A DNA stretch of 45,886 bases from DASXTB01 sp036505615 (GTDB lineage: Bacteria > Acidobacteriota > UBA6911 > JACQSX01), in the NCBI GenBank assembly GCA_036505615.1, contig DASXTB010000421.1, positions 1 through 45,886 of the forward strand, in the 5' to 3' direction. Below are positions 34,681 through 42,649 of this stretch, piece by piece. The notes under the pieces were generated by a model. The model was not told the DNA's origin. It ran no database searches and worked only from the letters and a program-made list of their open reading frames with translations. Every line of letters starts with the position of its first letter. Within the stretch, counting starts at the first letter, position 1. A program made the position numbers and the translations under genes.

Positions 34681-36510
34681 ATGCCTTTCGACACACAACC
34701 CCGGTCCACTCGCGTCGCTAACCCCGTTTCCATATTCACTCTCACCCTCGTCCTGATGAGCTTCGGGCCCGCTGCTCGTGCCCAAGAACCTGAGATCAGC
34801 AATAAGCTGCAGGGCTTCGACTCTTATATCGAGCAAGTGCTGAAGGATTGGAATACGCCTGGGATCGGCGTGGGCATTGTTGTCAATGACAGGCTGGTCT
34901 TCGCCAAGGGGTACGGCTATCGAGACTACGACAAGAAGCTGCCGTTCACGGCAACGACGCTGTGCCAGATCGCTTCGAATTCGAAGCTGTTCACCGCTGT
35001 GGCGGCGGGGATGCTGGTCGAGGAAGGGAAACTGACTTGGGATAAGCCCGTGCGCGAGTCGGTCCCGACGATCCAGTTTTACAACGACCAGCTCAACAAT
35101 AACGTCACTCTGCGCGACATGCTGTCGCACCGAACAGGAGTAACGAGGCACGACCTGATCTGGTTCAAGTCGGATTTCAAAAGGAAAGAGTTGTTCGAAA
35201 AGTTAAAGTACCTGGAGCCGCAGGAGCCGATGCGAGAAACCTTCCTCTATAACAATCTGATGTTCTCTGCCGTCGGATACATCATCGAATTAAAGTCCGG
35301 GAAGACTTGGGAGCAATTCGTGCAGGACAGGATACTGGCGCCGCTCGACATGAAGTCGACCACCTACACGATTTCCGAGATGGTGCGGCATCCCGACCAT
35401 GGCGTTCCGTTCCGGGAAAAGCGCGACTCTTTCGAGCTTTACAAGATCCCCTTCTACGAGGATACCGAGGGTGTCGCACCGGCGGGCGCAATCATCTCAA
35501 ACATCGACGAGCTGTCGCACTGGCTGATCGCCCTGATGAATAACGGGAAATACAACGGGAAGCAGGTCTTGCCGGCAAATGTGCTCAAAGCCACGCTGCA
35601 ACCGGCCGTTGGGCTGCCCAACACTCTCGGCGAATCGCAAGGGTTTTGGGAGCTACTGAATCCGGCCTACGGCATTGGGCGACAGACCGCCTCGTATCGC
35701 GGGCGGCTGATCACCTTTCACGGCGGCGACCTTCCAGGATTCCACTCGCAGGTTTCATTCATGCCCAACGACAGGATCGGCGTGATCGTCTTCGTGATCG
35801 GCGATCACAGCGCACCTCTATATAATGTGGTCAGCTACACCGTGTACGAGCGGCTGCTGGGCATCGAGCAGACGCCTTGGAGCCAGCGCCGGCTTGAGCA
35901 ACGCCTCGCGAGGAAGAAGGCGGGCACCGAAGCGCGGGCAAAGGCTGGTGCCGACCGCGTTCCGAACACAAAGCCATCCCATGCGTTGAGCAGCTACGCC
36001 GGCGAGTATGAAAATCCGGCGTACGGCGTTCTCAAAATCGGACTCAAGGGTGACCAGCTTCAGTTTGCCTTTCACGAATTCCAGTTCCCGATGAGCCATT
36101 TCCACTACGACCGCTTCGACACGCCCGATGACGAGCAGTACGACAAGTTCTCGGTCAACTTCCGGACCAATCCCCAGGGTGACATCGATAACGCAGTGAT
36201 ATCCCTGGACGAGGCCGAAGTTGCTTTTACTCGCAGGCCCGAGACCCTGGATCCGGAGCTTCTGGAAAAGCTCGCCGGAGTTTACCTGGCCCCGGGCAAC
36301 GTCAAATTTCAGGTGCTCTATCAGCCTGGATCCGGCCTTTCGCTCGCATTCCCGGGCGGACCTCCGCAACGGCTCGTCCCGGTCAAGGGCCTCCAGTTCA
36401 GGACTCCGCAGTTCGCCGATAGCATCTATGAATTCGCGATGGAGAACGGTCAGGTGAAGGCTCTGAAGGAGAGGGACCCGTCTGGCGAATACTCCTTCCC
36501 CCGGCAATGA
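34681..36510 (+). CDS. Exported serine hydrolase, beta-lactamase / class C penicillin-binding fold
   Basis: This 609-aa protein begins with a signal peptide (hydrophobic VSIFTLTLVLMSF, then AARAQ). The beta-lactamase-fold catalytic motifs are visible: Ser99-x-x-Lys102 in IASNSKLF, Tyr190-x-Asn192 in FLYNNLMFS, and an HGGD segment in ITFHGGDLPG in place of the KTG loop. From about residue 435 a beta-rich C-terminal domain of the DUF3471 type follows (LSSYAGEYENPAYGVLKI). Such proteins are usually esterases or D-amino-acid peptidases of the periplasm, not antibiotic-resistance enzymes. The start at 34681 has GAGAGGAG upstream; the frame extends 14 codons further without a signal. A 47-aa membrane protein gene follows after 7 bp. 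Confidence 0.9.
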   Translation: MPFDTQPRSTRVANPVSIFTLTLVLMSFGPAARAQEPEISNKLQGFDSYIEQVLKDWNTPGIGVGIVVNDRLVFAKGYGYRDYDKKLPFTATTLCQIASNSKLFTAVAAGMLVEEGKLTWDKPVRESVPTIQFYNDQLNNNVTLRDMLSHRTGVTRHDLIWFKSDFKRKELFEKLKYLEPQEPMRETFLYNNLMFSAVGYIIELKSGKTWEQFVQDRILAPLDMKSTTYTISEMVRHPDHGVPFREKRDSFELYKIPFYEDTEGVAPAGAIISNIDELSHWLIALMNNGKYNGKQVLPANVLKATLQPAVGLPNTLGESQGFWELLNPAYGIGRQTASYRGRLITFHGGDLPGFHSQVSFMPNDRIGVIVFVIGDHSAPLYNVVSYTVYERLLGIEQTPWSQRRLEQRLARKKAGTEARAKAGADRVPNTKPSHALSSYAGEYENPAYGVLKIGLKGDQLQFAFHEFQFPMSHFHYDRFDTPDDEQYDKFSVNFRTNPQGDIDNAVISLDEAEVAFTRRPETLDPELLEKLAGVYLAPGNVKFQVLYQPGSGLSLAFPGGPPQRLVPVKGLQFRTPQFADSIYEFAMENGQVKALKERDPSGEYSFPRQ

Positions 36511-36517
36511 GGAGCGA

Positions 36518-36661
36518 ATGGAACGAAAGGTCTTCTTGATCACTTTCACGGTCTTGGGACTGGCGGCTGATTTAGTATTGCCGCTCTGGTGGGCAGTGGC
36601 AGCAACCGTTCCAATTGGATTCGTGAGTTGGTGGGTGGCCTACCGCAGCGATTGGTTCTAG
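36518..36661 (+). CDS. Small membrane protein, 47 aa
   Basis: This is a short frame beginning 7 bp after the serine hydrolase stop, with GAGGAG about 3 bp before the ATG. The product (MERKVFLITFTVLGLAADLV then LPLWWAVAAT, ending YRSDWF) is almost wholly hydrophobic and could span the membrane twice, with a positive start and aromatic end. Tight coupling to the hydrolase suggests co-translation. I do not recognise a family. It is too short for gene finders that use a length cutoff. Confidence 0.6.
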   Translation: MERKVFLITFTVLGLAADLVLPLWWAVAATVPIGFVSWWVAYRSDWF

Positions 36662-36709
36662 CTTGAAAATTCCCTCAGTGGCTTTGCCCACCCACCCTGA
36701 AGATATGTA

Positions 36710-37282
36710 ATGCTTACCGACAGCCCGCCGCGTGACAAGGCGCTCCTGGCACAATTCCTGGAAAGCGACCGGCTCTCCATCATCGAACTGCCGCAGGATG
36801 ATCGCCTGCACACGATAGCCAAGTCCATCGACTTTGCCATGAAGGGGGGAACCAGTGCGGCTGTCCGGTACGCATGCGCCGAGTTTGCGGCAGTGGCGTC
36901 AGAGTTCTACGCGGTGCGGAAGCCAAAGCTTCGCGTGCTTGAAGCCCGCCCGCTCCGCGGTCGCGAAGGTCGTTGGGCCACCGAGCTCTTCGGGGACTAT
37001 GCTCCAGAGACGACGCTGATTCGCCTGTGGATGCGGACAGCTGTGCGCAAGCAAGTCACTTCTTTAGGAACGTTTTTAAGCACCCTTTGCCACGAGTTTA
37101 GCCATCACCTCGATTACGAGCGGTTCGGGTTTGCCGACTCGCCGCACACGCGGGGCTTCTATGAGCGCACTGCCACACTTTATCATCACACGCGCGGAAC
37201 TCCGATGAAGCGGCTATTCTGGGTGCGCCTGCCTGGCGGGCGTTGGCGAATTGACTGGCAGCGGACGAGCCTTGGCAGCTAA
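36710..37282 (+). CDS. HExxH-containing putative metalloprotease-like protein
   Basis: This is a protein of 190 aa with no signal peptide or membrane segment. The zincin-type motif HEFSH at residues 128-132, inside LSTLCHEFSHHLDYERFG, is preceded by a helix and followed by a Tyr/Glu-rich helix (RGFYERTATLYHH) that could supply the third ligand. The motif fits small zinc peptidases of the SprT/M48-like kind. The gene is 48 bp after the small membrane protein on the same strand, so a three-gene unit with the serine hydrolase is likely. The start has no good ribosome binding site (an overlapping ATGTAATG is present). Activity is inferred from the motif only. Confidence 0.65.
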   Translation: MLTDSPPRDKALLAQFLESDRLSIIELPQDDRLHTIAKSIDFAMKGGTSAAVRYACAEFAAVASEFYAVRKPKLRVLEARPLRGREGRWATELFGDYAPETTLIRLWMRTAVRKQVTSLGTFLSTLCHEFSHHLDYERFGFADSPHTRGFYERTATLYHHTRGTPMKRLFWVRLPGGRWRIDWQRTSLGS

Positions 37283-37339
37283 TGCCGAACGTGTGAAAAA
37301 ATTGATTTCATCAAATTAAAATTCGAAAGGAAAAGCGAA

Positions 37340-37574
37340 ATGTCAACAAATCAATATGTCGATCTCCCTTGGGATAGTTCTGTCCGCTCGGGTGGGAACA
37401 AGAACCTTCGACTCTCGGCGATCGCAATGCTCGTCATTTTGCCTTTCTTGTTTTTTCCCACTCGCGATCGCTCAGGCGGATGTCGTCGCTCAGACGGCTA
37501 AAATCAAGGAGCTCCTAAGAATGTACGCGCAGTCTGCTAGCGATGCAGACACAAGACTGGCATCAGAAATCTGA
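37340..37574 (+). pseudogene. Broken exported NTF2-like (SnoaL/DUF4440-type) gene
   Basis: AAAGGA precedes an ATG at 37340 that opens a frame with a signal-peptide core (LSAIAMLVILPFLFF), which then ends early in RSGGCRRSDG and a stop. One frame over, the sequence continues sensibly as FFPLAIAQADVVAQTAKIKE then LLRMYAQSASDADTRLASEI. This reads like a signal-peptide cleavage site followed by the first helix of a DUF4440/SnoaL-like protein. The switch falls in a run of six T (37451-37456), so a one-base insertion explains it. The second frame then stops 9 codons after SASD, close to the hairpin repeat at 37607. The rest of the gene is missing. Confidence 0.55.
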
Positions 37575-37606
37575 GATGGACATGAGATGTAGATTTTCGG
37601 AGCGGA

Positions 37607-37721
37607 GAGACGGCCTGAGGGCCGTCTCATCGTAACGGATCGGCGGATCGCTGGGATGAGACGGCCCACCGGCCGTCTCTCCAAAATGTCCAAACTCCTG
37701 ACCGAGGCCTCACGGCCTCGG
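37607..37721. repeat. GAGACGGCC hairpin repeat cluster, copy 1 (inverted relative to copy 2)
   Basis: There are two hairpins of the form GAGACGGCC..GGCCGTCTC (37607-37628 and 37658-37679), then CCGAGGCCTCACGGCCTCGG at 37702-37721. Positions 37658-37698 are the exact reverse complement of 42500-42540 over 41 bp. The minus strand has a small frame starting MDILERRPVGRL, which also appears in copy 2 and is a by-product. Confidence 0.85.
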
Positions 37722-37845
37722 CTACAATTCTGTGCGCCGCTGCGCGGCTTTGTTCTCGCTACAAAAAATTCGTGAATAATCCGGGTAAACGGCTGGCCTA
37801 ATAGCCCTCCGGGAAAGCCGCTGAAGCGGGCTTGCCTCCACCATA

Positions 37846-37862
37846 TATAATCTTACGAATTC
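37846..37862 (+). promoter_or_regulatory. -10 box close to the kinase start, possible leaderless mRNA
   Basis: A perfect TATAAT at 37846-37851 ends 11 bp before the ATG at 37863, and no Shine-Dalgarno lies between. This repeats the layout seen before the topoisomerase gene. No good -35 box is 17 bp upstream, so the call is tentative. Confidence 0.35.
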
Positions 37863-40592
37863 ATGTCGCTCACTACAGGCACTCGCCTAGGAACTTACGA
37901 AATTCTCTCTCTTCTGGGTATCGGCGGGATGGGGGAGGTGTATCGCGCGCGCGACACAAAGCTGCATCGCGAAGTAGCCATAAAAGTTCTGCCTGATGCT
38001 TTCACAACAGATCCCGAACGGCTGGTGCGATTTGAGCGGGAAGCGCGGCTGCTGGCCTCTTTGAATCATCCCAACATCGCCGGCATTTATGGGCTGGAGG
38101 AGTCAGACGGAACACGTTTTCTTGTTCTCGAACTGGTCCCAGGCGAGACCTTAGCCGAAGCAATACGCGGAACGGCAACTGAAAAGGAGCGGGCAGCACG
38201 AGCGGCTGAGGAGGTTAGTGGAAGAGGACGAGAGCATTCTGGGGCACTCGATATAGAGGACGCCCTAAAGATCTGCGGCCAAATTGCCGAAGCACTGGAA
38301 GCGGCGCATGAGAAGGGAATCATCCATCGAGATCTGAAGCCTGCCAATATCAAGATCACACCGGAAGACAAGGTCAAGGTCCTCGATTTTGGTTTGGCTA
38401 AAGCTTTCGCACCAACAGAATCGTCGCCCAATCTGTCGATCTCCCCAACCTCCCCCACGCTGGCGCTGGAAAGCATGCGCAGCGGAGTGATCCTGGGGAC
38501 GGCCGCCTACATGAGCCCGGAACAGGCCCGCGGCAAGCAGCTCGATAAAAGAACCGATATCTGGTCGTTTGGCTGCGTGCTTTATGAAGCTCTGACGGGA
38601 CGGCAGGCATTTTTCGGAGAGACGCTTTCCGATACGATCGCGGCAATTCTCCAAAAAGATCCGGACTGGAACGCGTTGCCGGAATCTGTCCCCAACGGAG
38701 TTCGGACGCTCCTGAATCGCTGCTTGCAGAAAGATCGGCAGCGTCGTCTTCGCGATGCGGGGGATGCGCGTTTGGAACTGGAAGAGATTCTTGCGAACCC
38801 ACGGGCCGTAGGGGCGACGCCCGTTGTCCATGCCGGCAGGGAACAATCCGCAGCTCGACGGCGTGCCGTTTTGTGGGCGCTGTGCGGCCTGATGGCCGGC
38901 GTCGCCGTAACTGCGTTGATCTTCTGGCAACTGAGTCATCCCTGGTCCGCGCCTCCGGCCATGCGCTTTAGCACGGTCACCAACTTTAAGGGGGTAGAAG
39001 CTCAGCCTTCGCTTTCGCCCGATGGCCGCTCCGTCGCCTTTGTTTCGGATCGCGGCGGGCGGTTTGACATTTGGATTGGCTTGGTCACCGGCGGAAGTAT
39101 TGTTCGCATTACCAATGATGGAAATCTTAAGGCCCGTCCGCAGTGGTCGCCCGACGGCACGAAGATCGCATACGCTCGCCTGAACGACGCGGGTTTGTGG
39201 GACATCTGGATGGTGCCATCGCTGGGCGGCATGGCGCGCCGCGTACTTAGCGACGCGGCCGATCCTGCTTGGTCACCCGATGGGCGTTCTCTCGCCTACG
39301 TAAACTTGGCTGACAGGAGCATCTCGCTCTGTGACGCAGCAGGCGGCAGCGCGCGCGCTTTGTCAAAGACGGACCCGCCTTTCCAATTACGCCAGCCGGC
39401 GTTTTCGCGTAACGGCCGGCAACTGGCCTTCGTGCGCAAATTAGGCGGACCTTACGGAGAGCTGGAAGTGGCGGACATCTCCTTAGGGAAGATCCAGCGG
39501 TTGACTTCAGACGAGGCGTTGGTTCTTTCGCCGGCGTGGTCGCCCAACGACCGGTTCATCTATTTCGCGTCCAGCCGCGGCGGAGCAGTGAACATCTGGA
39601 AGATCGCCGCGCAAGGAGGCCAGCCTGAGCAGATTACGGCGGGCCAGGGCGACGATGCTGAGCTGGACATTTCTCGAGATGGCAAGTCGATCGTTTTTTC
39701 CACTTACCGCATCAATGTCAATCTTGCCGAGCTGAGTGTGGACACCCCTTCGGGCCGCACCGGCCTGCGATGGCTCACGACGGATTCAGCCCGAGGCGAG
39801 TTGGCGCCTGCTTATTCCCCCGACGGCCGCCACATTGCATACTTTACGAATCGCATCGGCGCCGAAAAAGAAGGGATCTGGGTCATGGACACAGACGGTT
39901 CCAATCCCGCGCAGCTCATCGGGGAGGATGAACGCGTCAATATCTTCCCACGATGGACTCCGGACAGCCAGCGGCTGTTTTACGCGTCTCGTTCGTCCAT
40001 GATATCGGGCGCCGTCGTAGAGATCCGCCACGCCGGCCTTTCTGACCCGCGTCCGCAGAAACTCGGTTTCGCCTTACAGGGGGACACATGGGGCGATGTA
40101 GGACCGGATGGGCGAATTGTTTTCCGAAACGCAAAGGGACAAATTCAGGTTTCGGATCCGAAGAACGGCCAGAGTTGGACTGTAATCGAAATTCAGGGAG
40201 CCAATCCACTTCGGTGGTCTCCGGATGGCCGCTATATTGCCTATGTCAAGCCGTCACAGCACGCCAATGATGAGCAAGCGGGGCTCTGGTTGTACAGCTT
40301 TGCTGGGCCTCCGCGGCAGCTTTTTCGTGGCTGGGTTGTCTGGCACGCGTGGGCAGGCGCGGACCAATTGCTTGTCCTGGAGGGCAAGCCCGACTTGAAT
40401 GGCCTTTTGTGGCGTGTGGGCTTGGAGGGCTCGCGCCCGGATCGGCCGTCGGCTTCACTCAAGCTTTGGCGCGATTTCTATAATCCGTCGACGTTCCTGC
40501 ACTTTGACGTTCATCCCGACCACCGCCGCATCGTGGTGGAAGCGTTGGAACTCAATGAAGCCGATCTCGGAATGATTGAAAACGTGCGTTAG
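37863..40592 (+). CDS. Membrane-bound Ser/Thr protein kinase with PD40/TolB-like propeller
   Basis: This is a 909-aa Hanks-type kinase. The glycine-rich loop is LGIGGMGEVYRARD (18-31), the ATP-binding Lys is Lys41 in VAIK, the catalytic loop is HRDLKPAN with Asp157, the metal-binding DFG has Asp175, and the activation segment ends GTAAYMSPEQARGK. One transmembrane helix (about 334-358) follows a basic stretch. Residues ~370-900 hold repeated PDGR.IAY/W-SPDG motifs of a TolB-type six-to-seven-bladed propeller, presumably outside the cytoplasm. This layout is greatly expanded in Acidobacteriota and suggests a sensor that couples an external signal to phosphorylation. A ~50-residue insertion rich in Glu/Arg lies between the hinge and the catalytic loop (about 100-137). 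Substrates are unknown. Confidence 0.94.
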   Translation: MSLTTGTRLGTYEILSLLGIGGMGEVYRARDTKLHREVAIKVLPDAFTTDPERLVRFEREARLLASLNHPNIAGIYGLEESDGTRFLVLELVPGETLAEAIRGTATEKERAARAAEEVSGRGREHSGALDIEDALKICGQIAEALEAAHEKGIIHRDLKPANIKITPEDKVKVLDFGLAKAFAPTESSPNLSISPTSPTLALESMRSGVILGTAAYMSPEQARGKQLDKRTDIWSFGCVLYEALTGRQAFFGETLSDTIAAILQKDPDWNALPESVPNGVRTLLNRCLQKDRQRRLRDAGDARLELEEILANPRAVGATPVVHAGREQSAARRRAVLWALCGLMAGVAVTALIFWQLSHPWSAPPAMRFSTVTNFKGVEAQPSLSPDGRSVAFVSDRGGRFDIWIGLVTGGSIVRITNDGNLKARPQWSPDGTKIAYARLNDAGLWDIWMVPSLGGMARRVLSDAADPAWSPDGRSLAYVNLADRSISLCDAAGGSARALSKTDPPFQLRQPAFSRNGRQLAFVRKLGGPYGELEVADISLGKIQRLTSDEALVLSPAWSPNDRFIYFASSRGGAVNIWKIAAQGGQPEQITAGQGDDAELDISRDGKSIVFSTYRINVNLAELSVDTPSGRTGLRWLTTDSARGELAPAYSPDGRHIAYFTNRIGAEKEGIWVMDTDGSNPAQLIGEDERVNIFPRWTPDSQRLFYASRSSMISGAVVEIRHAGLSDPRPQKLGFALQGDTWGDVGPDGRIVFRNAKGQIQVSDPKNGQSWTVIEIQGANPLRWSPDGRYIAYVKPSQHANDEQAGLWLYSFAGPPRQLFRGWVVWHAWAGADQLLVLEGKPDLNGLLWRVGLEGSRPDRPSASLKLWRDFYNPSTFLHFDVHPDHRRIVVEALELNEADLGMIENVR

Positions 40593-40784
40593 CCTGAAGC
40601 AGTATTCGGATCTTTGGGAAGGACTTCTGACCCGAATCTTCGCGTTCTGAAGCTGGCGACCCCTGCCGCCCCAGTTTGTCGAAGTGGTCCTCGATGTTTG
40701 CATGTTTACGGGTAGCGCGTTGCCAGGGAAAGTGGTTTAATTCCGAGTGATCAGGAACCGTACAGTGAAGAAATTGGTAAAGCA

Positions 40785-41249
40785 ATGAAGAAATACAAAT
40801 TCAAAGCGAAGATTGAAGCAGGAGATGCCGGAGGTGCTTATGTGCTTTTTCCATACGACACCGAAGTGGAATTCGGCACCAAAGGGAAGGTGCCTGTAAA
40901 GGCAACCTTCAATGGTGTGCCTTACACGGGTTCACTGATCAAGTATGGTAATCCACAGCACATGCTGGGTCTGCTTAAAGCCATATGCGAGCAAACTGGA
41001 AAAGGTCCGGGCGATACGATTGAAGTCGTGGTTTGGAAAGATGAAGAGGTAAGAACCGTCGAAGTGCCTGCTCAATTTGAAAAGCTGATGAAGAAAGAAG
41101 GTCTGCTTCCGTTTTTCAAAAAACTCAGTTACACGCACCGCAAGGAATACTGCCGCTGGATTACCGAAGCCAAAAAGGACGAAACACGATTGAAGAGATT
41201 AGAGAAGGCCATTGAGATGCTCAAGGAGGGAGTAAGGACTCCTGGGTAG
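40785..41249 (+). CDS. YdeI/OmpD-associated family protein with DUF1905 domain
   Basis: This is a 154-aa cytoplasmic protein. The N-terminal ~95 residues match the DUF1905 beta-fold pattern (F.AKIE, GGAYVLFPYDTEVEFGTKGK, VKATFNGVPYTGSL, LGLLKAICEQTGKGPGDTIE). The C-terminal ~45 residues have the YdeI-like segment (LSYTHRKEYCRWITEAKKDE, TRLKRLEKAIEML). Function of the family is not well established; some members are linked to stress or peptide tolerance. No ribosome binding site is evident (TTGGTAAAGCA before the ATG). It stands between the kinase and the CxxCH protein without clear operon links. Confidence 0.85.
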   Translation: MKKYKFKAKIEAGDAGGAYVLFPYDTEVEFGTKGKVPVKATFNGVPYTGSLIKYGNPQHMLGLLKAICEQTGKGPGDTIEVVVWKDEEVRTVEVPAQFEKLMKKEGLLPFFKKLSYTHRKEYCRWITEAKKDETRLKRLEKAIEMLKEGVRTPG

Positions 41250-41333
41250 AACAAACTCACTCGAATTGGCCTATAGCGCACTGTAACAGAAGTGGTACCA
41301 CTAATTAATGGCACATGAGGGAGGTGAGTTTCG

Positions 41334-42446
41334 ATGAGGGCGGTGACATTCGCAACGGGCATCCTGGCCGCCTCCTTCGCGACGAGCTTGTTTGTGGCGG
41401 ATCAGTCCGCGTCGACTGCGGAATCTGCTTCCTGGAATGGAAAGGCGGCCGCGGCCTACCTCGATGGACGACTCGCCTGGTGGATAGGCTGGCCGCTGGC
41501 CGCACGCGATCATAAAACGTTCTGCGTCTCCTGCCACACGGTAGTGCCCTACGCCATGGCCCGGCCCGCCCTTCGAGCGGCGCTGGCCGAGCAAGCCCCA
41601 TCGCCAATGGAACGTAAGCTTCTGGACAACGTCATCAGGCGAGTCCGGATGTGGAAGGAAGTTGAGCCGTTCTACCCAGACGCGACGACGGGTGTCCATA
41701 AGACTGAAGAATCGCGCGGAACCGAGTCCATTCTCAACGCTCTGATCCTTGCCGGTTATGACCTGCCCACGGGTAAGTTGAGCGCTGACGCGCGGCTGGC
41801 GCTTGACAACATGTGGGCGCAACAACTGAAAACGGGAGAATCCAGGGGAGCGTGGTCCTGGCTGCAGTTTCACAACTCGCCGTGGGAGGGCGACTCGCAA
41901 TACTACGGAGCCACGCTGGCTGCGATCGCCGTGGGGACTGCGCCCGTCAACTATCGGTCTGCCCCTGAAATTCAGGGCAGCATGAAGTTGCTCCGCGAAT
42001 ATCTTGTGCGGGAGCGCGAATCACAAATTTTGATTAACCGTGTGATTCTGCTCTGGGCATCGACCAAGCTGTCCGGCCTCCTGACACGCGCGCAGCAGAA
42101 GTCCATTATTGATGAAGCGCTCAGCAAGCAACAGACAGACGGAGGCTTCAGCCTGTCTTCATTCGTGGGAGCGTGGCAGAGGAGGGACGGCACACCCCTG
42201 GAGGCCAGAAGCGACGGCTACGCCACCGGCGTGGTCACGTTCGTGCTGCAGCAGGCGGGTGTGACGCGCGCCCAGACCCAGTTGAACCAGGGCCTTACCT
42301 GGCTGATGCTAAACCAGGACAAGGCGGAAGGGCGGTGGCTGGCTTATTCGCTGAACAAACAGCGAGACTTGTCTTCCGACATCGGCCGTTTCATGAGCGA
42401 TGCCGCCACGGCCTACGCCGTGCTGGCGCTGAAGCGCGCAAACTAG
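41334..42446 (+). CDS. Exported CxxCH protein with prenyltransferase/terpene-cyclase-like repeats
   Basis: This is a 370-aa protein starting at an ATG with an excellent GGAGGTGA 6 bp upstream. A signal peptide (about 1-30; TGILAASFATSLFVA) is followed by Cys64-Val-Ser-Cys67-His68 in KTFCVSCHTVVPYAM, a covalent haem c attachment motif. The rest is helical with repeats that resemble the alpha/alpha barrel of squalene-hopene cyclase/prenyltransferase proteins (SRGAWSWLQFHNSPWEGDSQ, QTDGGFSLSSFVGAWQRRDG, ATGVVTFVLQQAGV). The cyclase catalytic DxDD motif is not seen, so cyclase activity is unlikely. A periplasmic cytochrome-like or scaffold role is possible. Only one CxxCH is present. The combination is unusual. 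The hairpin cluster at 42456 follows immediately. Confidence 0.7.
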   Translation: MRAVTFATGILAASFATSLFVADQSASTAESASWNGKAAAAYLDGRLAWWIGWPLAARDHKTFCVSCHTVVPYAMARPALRAALAEQAPSPMERKLLDNVIRRVRMWKEVEPFYPDATTGVHKTEESRGTESILNALILAGYDLPTGKLSADARLALDNMWAQQLKTGESRGAWSWLQFHNSPWEGDSQYYGATLAAIAVGTAPVNYRSAPEIQGSMKLLREYLVRERESQILINRVILLWASTKLSGLLTRAQQKSIIDEALSKQQTDGGFSLSSFVGAWQRRDGTPLEARSDGYATGVVTFVLQQAGVTRAQTQLNQGLTWLMLNQDKAEGRWLAYSLNKQRDLSSDIGRFMSDAATAYAVLALKRAN

Positions 42447-42455
42447 AGCCAAGCT

Positions 42456-42645
42456 GAGACGGCCTTCAGGCCGTCTCTAGCGCGGCGAAGCCGCGCCCTG
42501 GAGTTTGGACATTTTGGAGAGACGGCCGGTGGGCCGTCTCCCGCACAATCTTTCATCGTGCAGGAGACGCCCCACGGGGCGTCTCTCCAATAGCGCCGCT
42601 TCGCGGCGCCCGAGACGGCCCTCAGGCCGTCTCTCCGCTCCCAAA
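42456..42645. repeat. GAGACGGCC hairpin repeat cluster, copy 2
   Basis: Six palindromes lie in a row: GAGACGGCC-type hairpins at 42456-42477, 42519-42540, 42564-42585 (here GAGACGCCCC.GGGGCGTCTC) and 42612-42633, separated by GCGCGGCGAAGCCGCGC and GCGCCGCTTCGCGGCGC. The middle part is the inverse of copy 1 at 37658-37698. The outer edge ends CTCCC-AAAATGTA, directly at the ATG of the next gene. The set is REP/RAYT-like in form, but no transposase is in the window. Confidence 0.9.
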
Positions 42646-42649
42646 ATGT

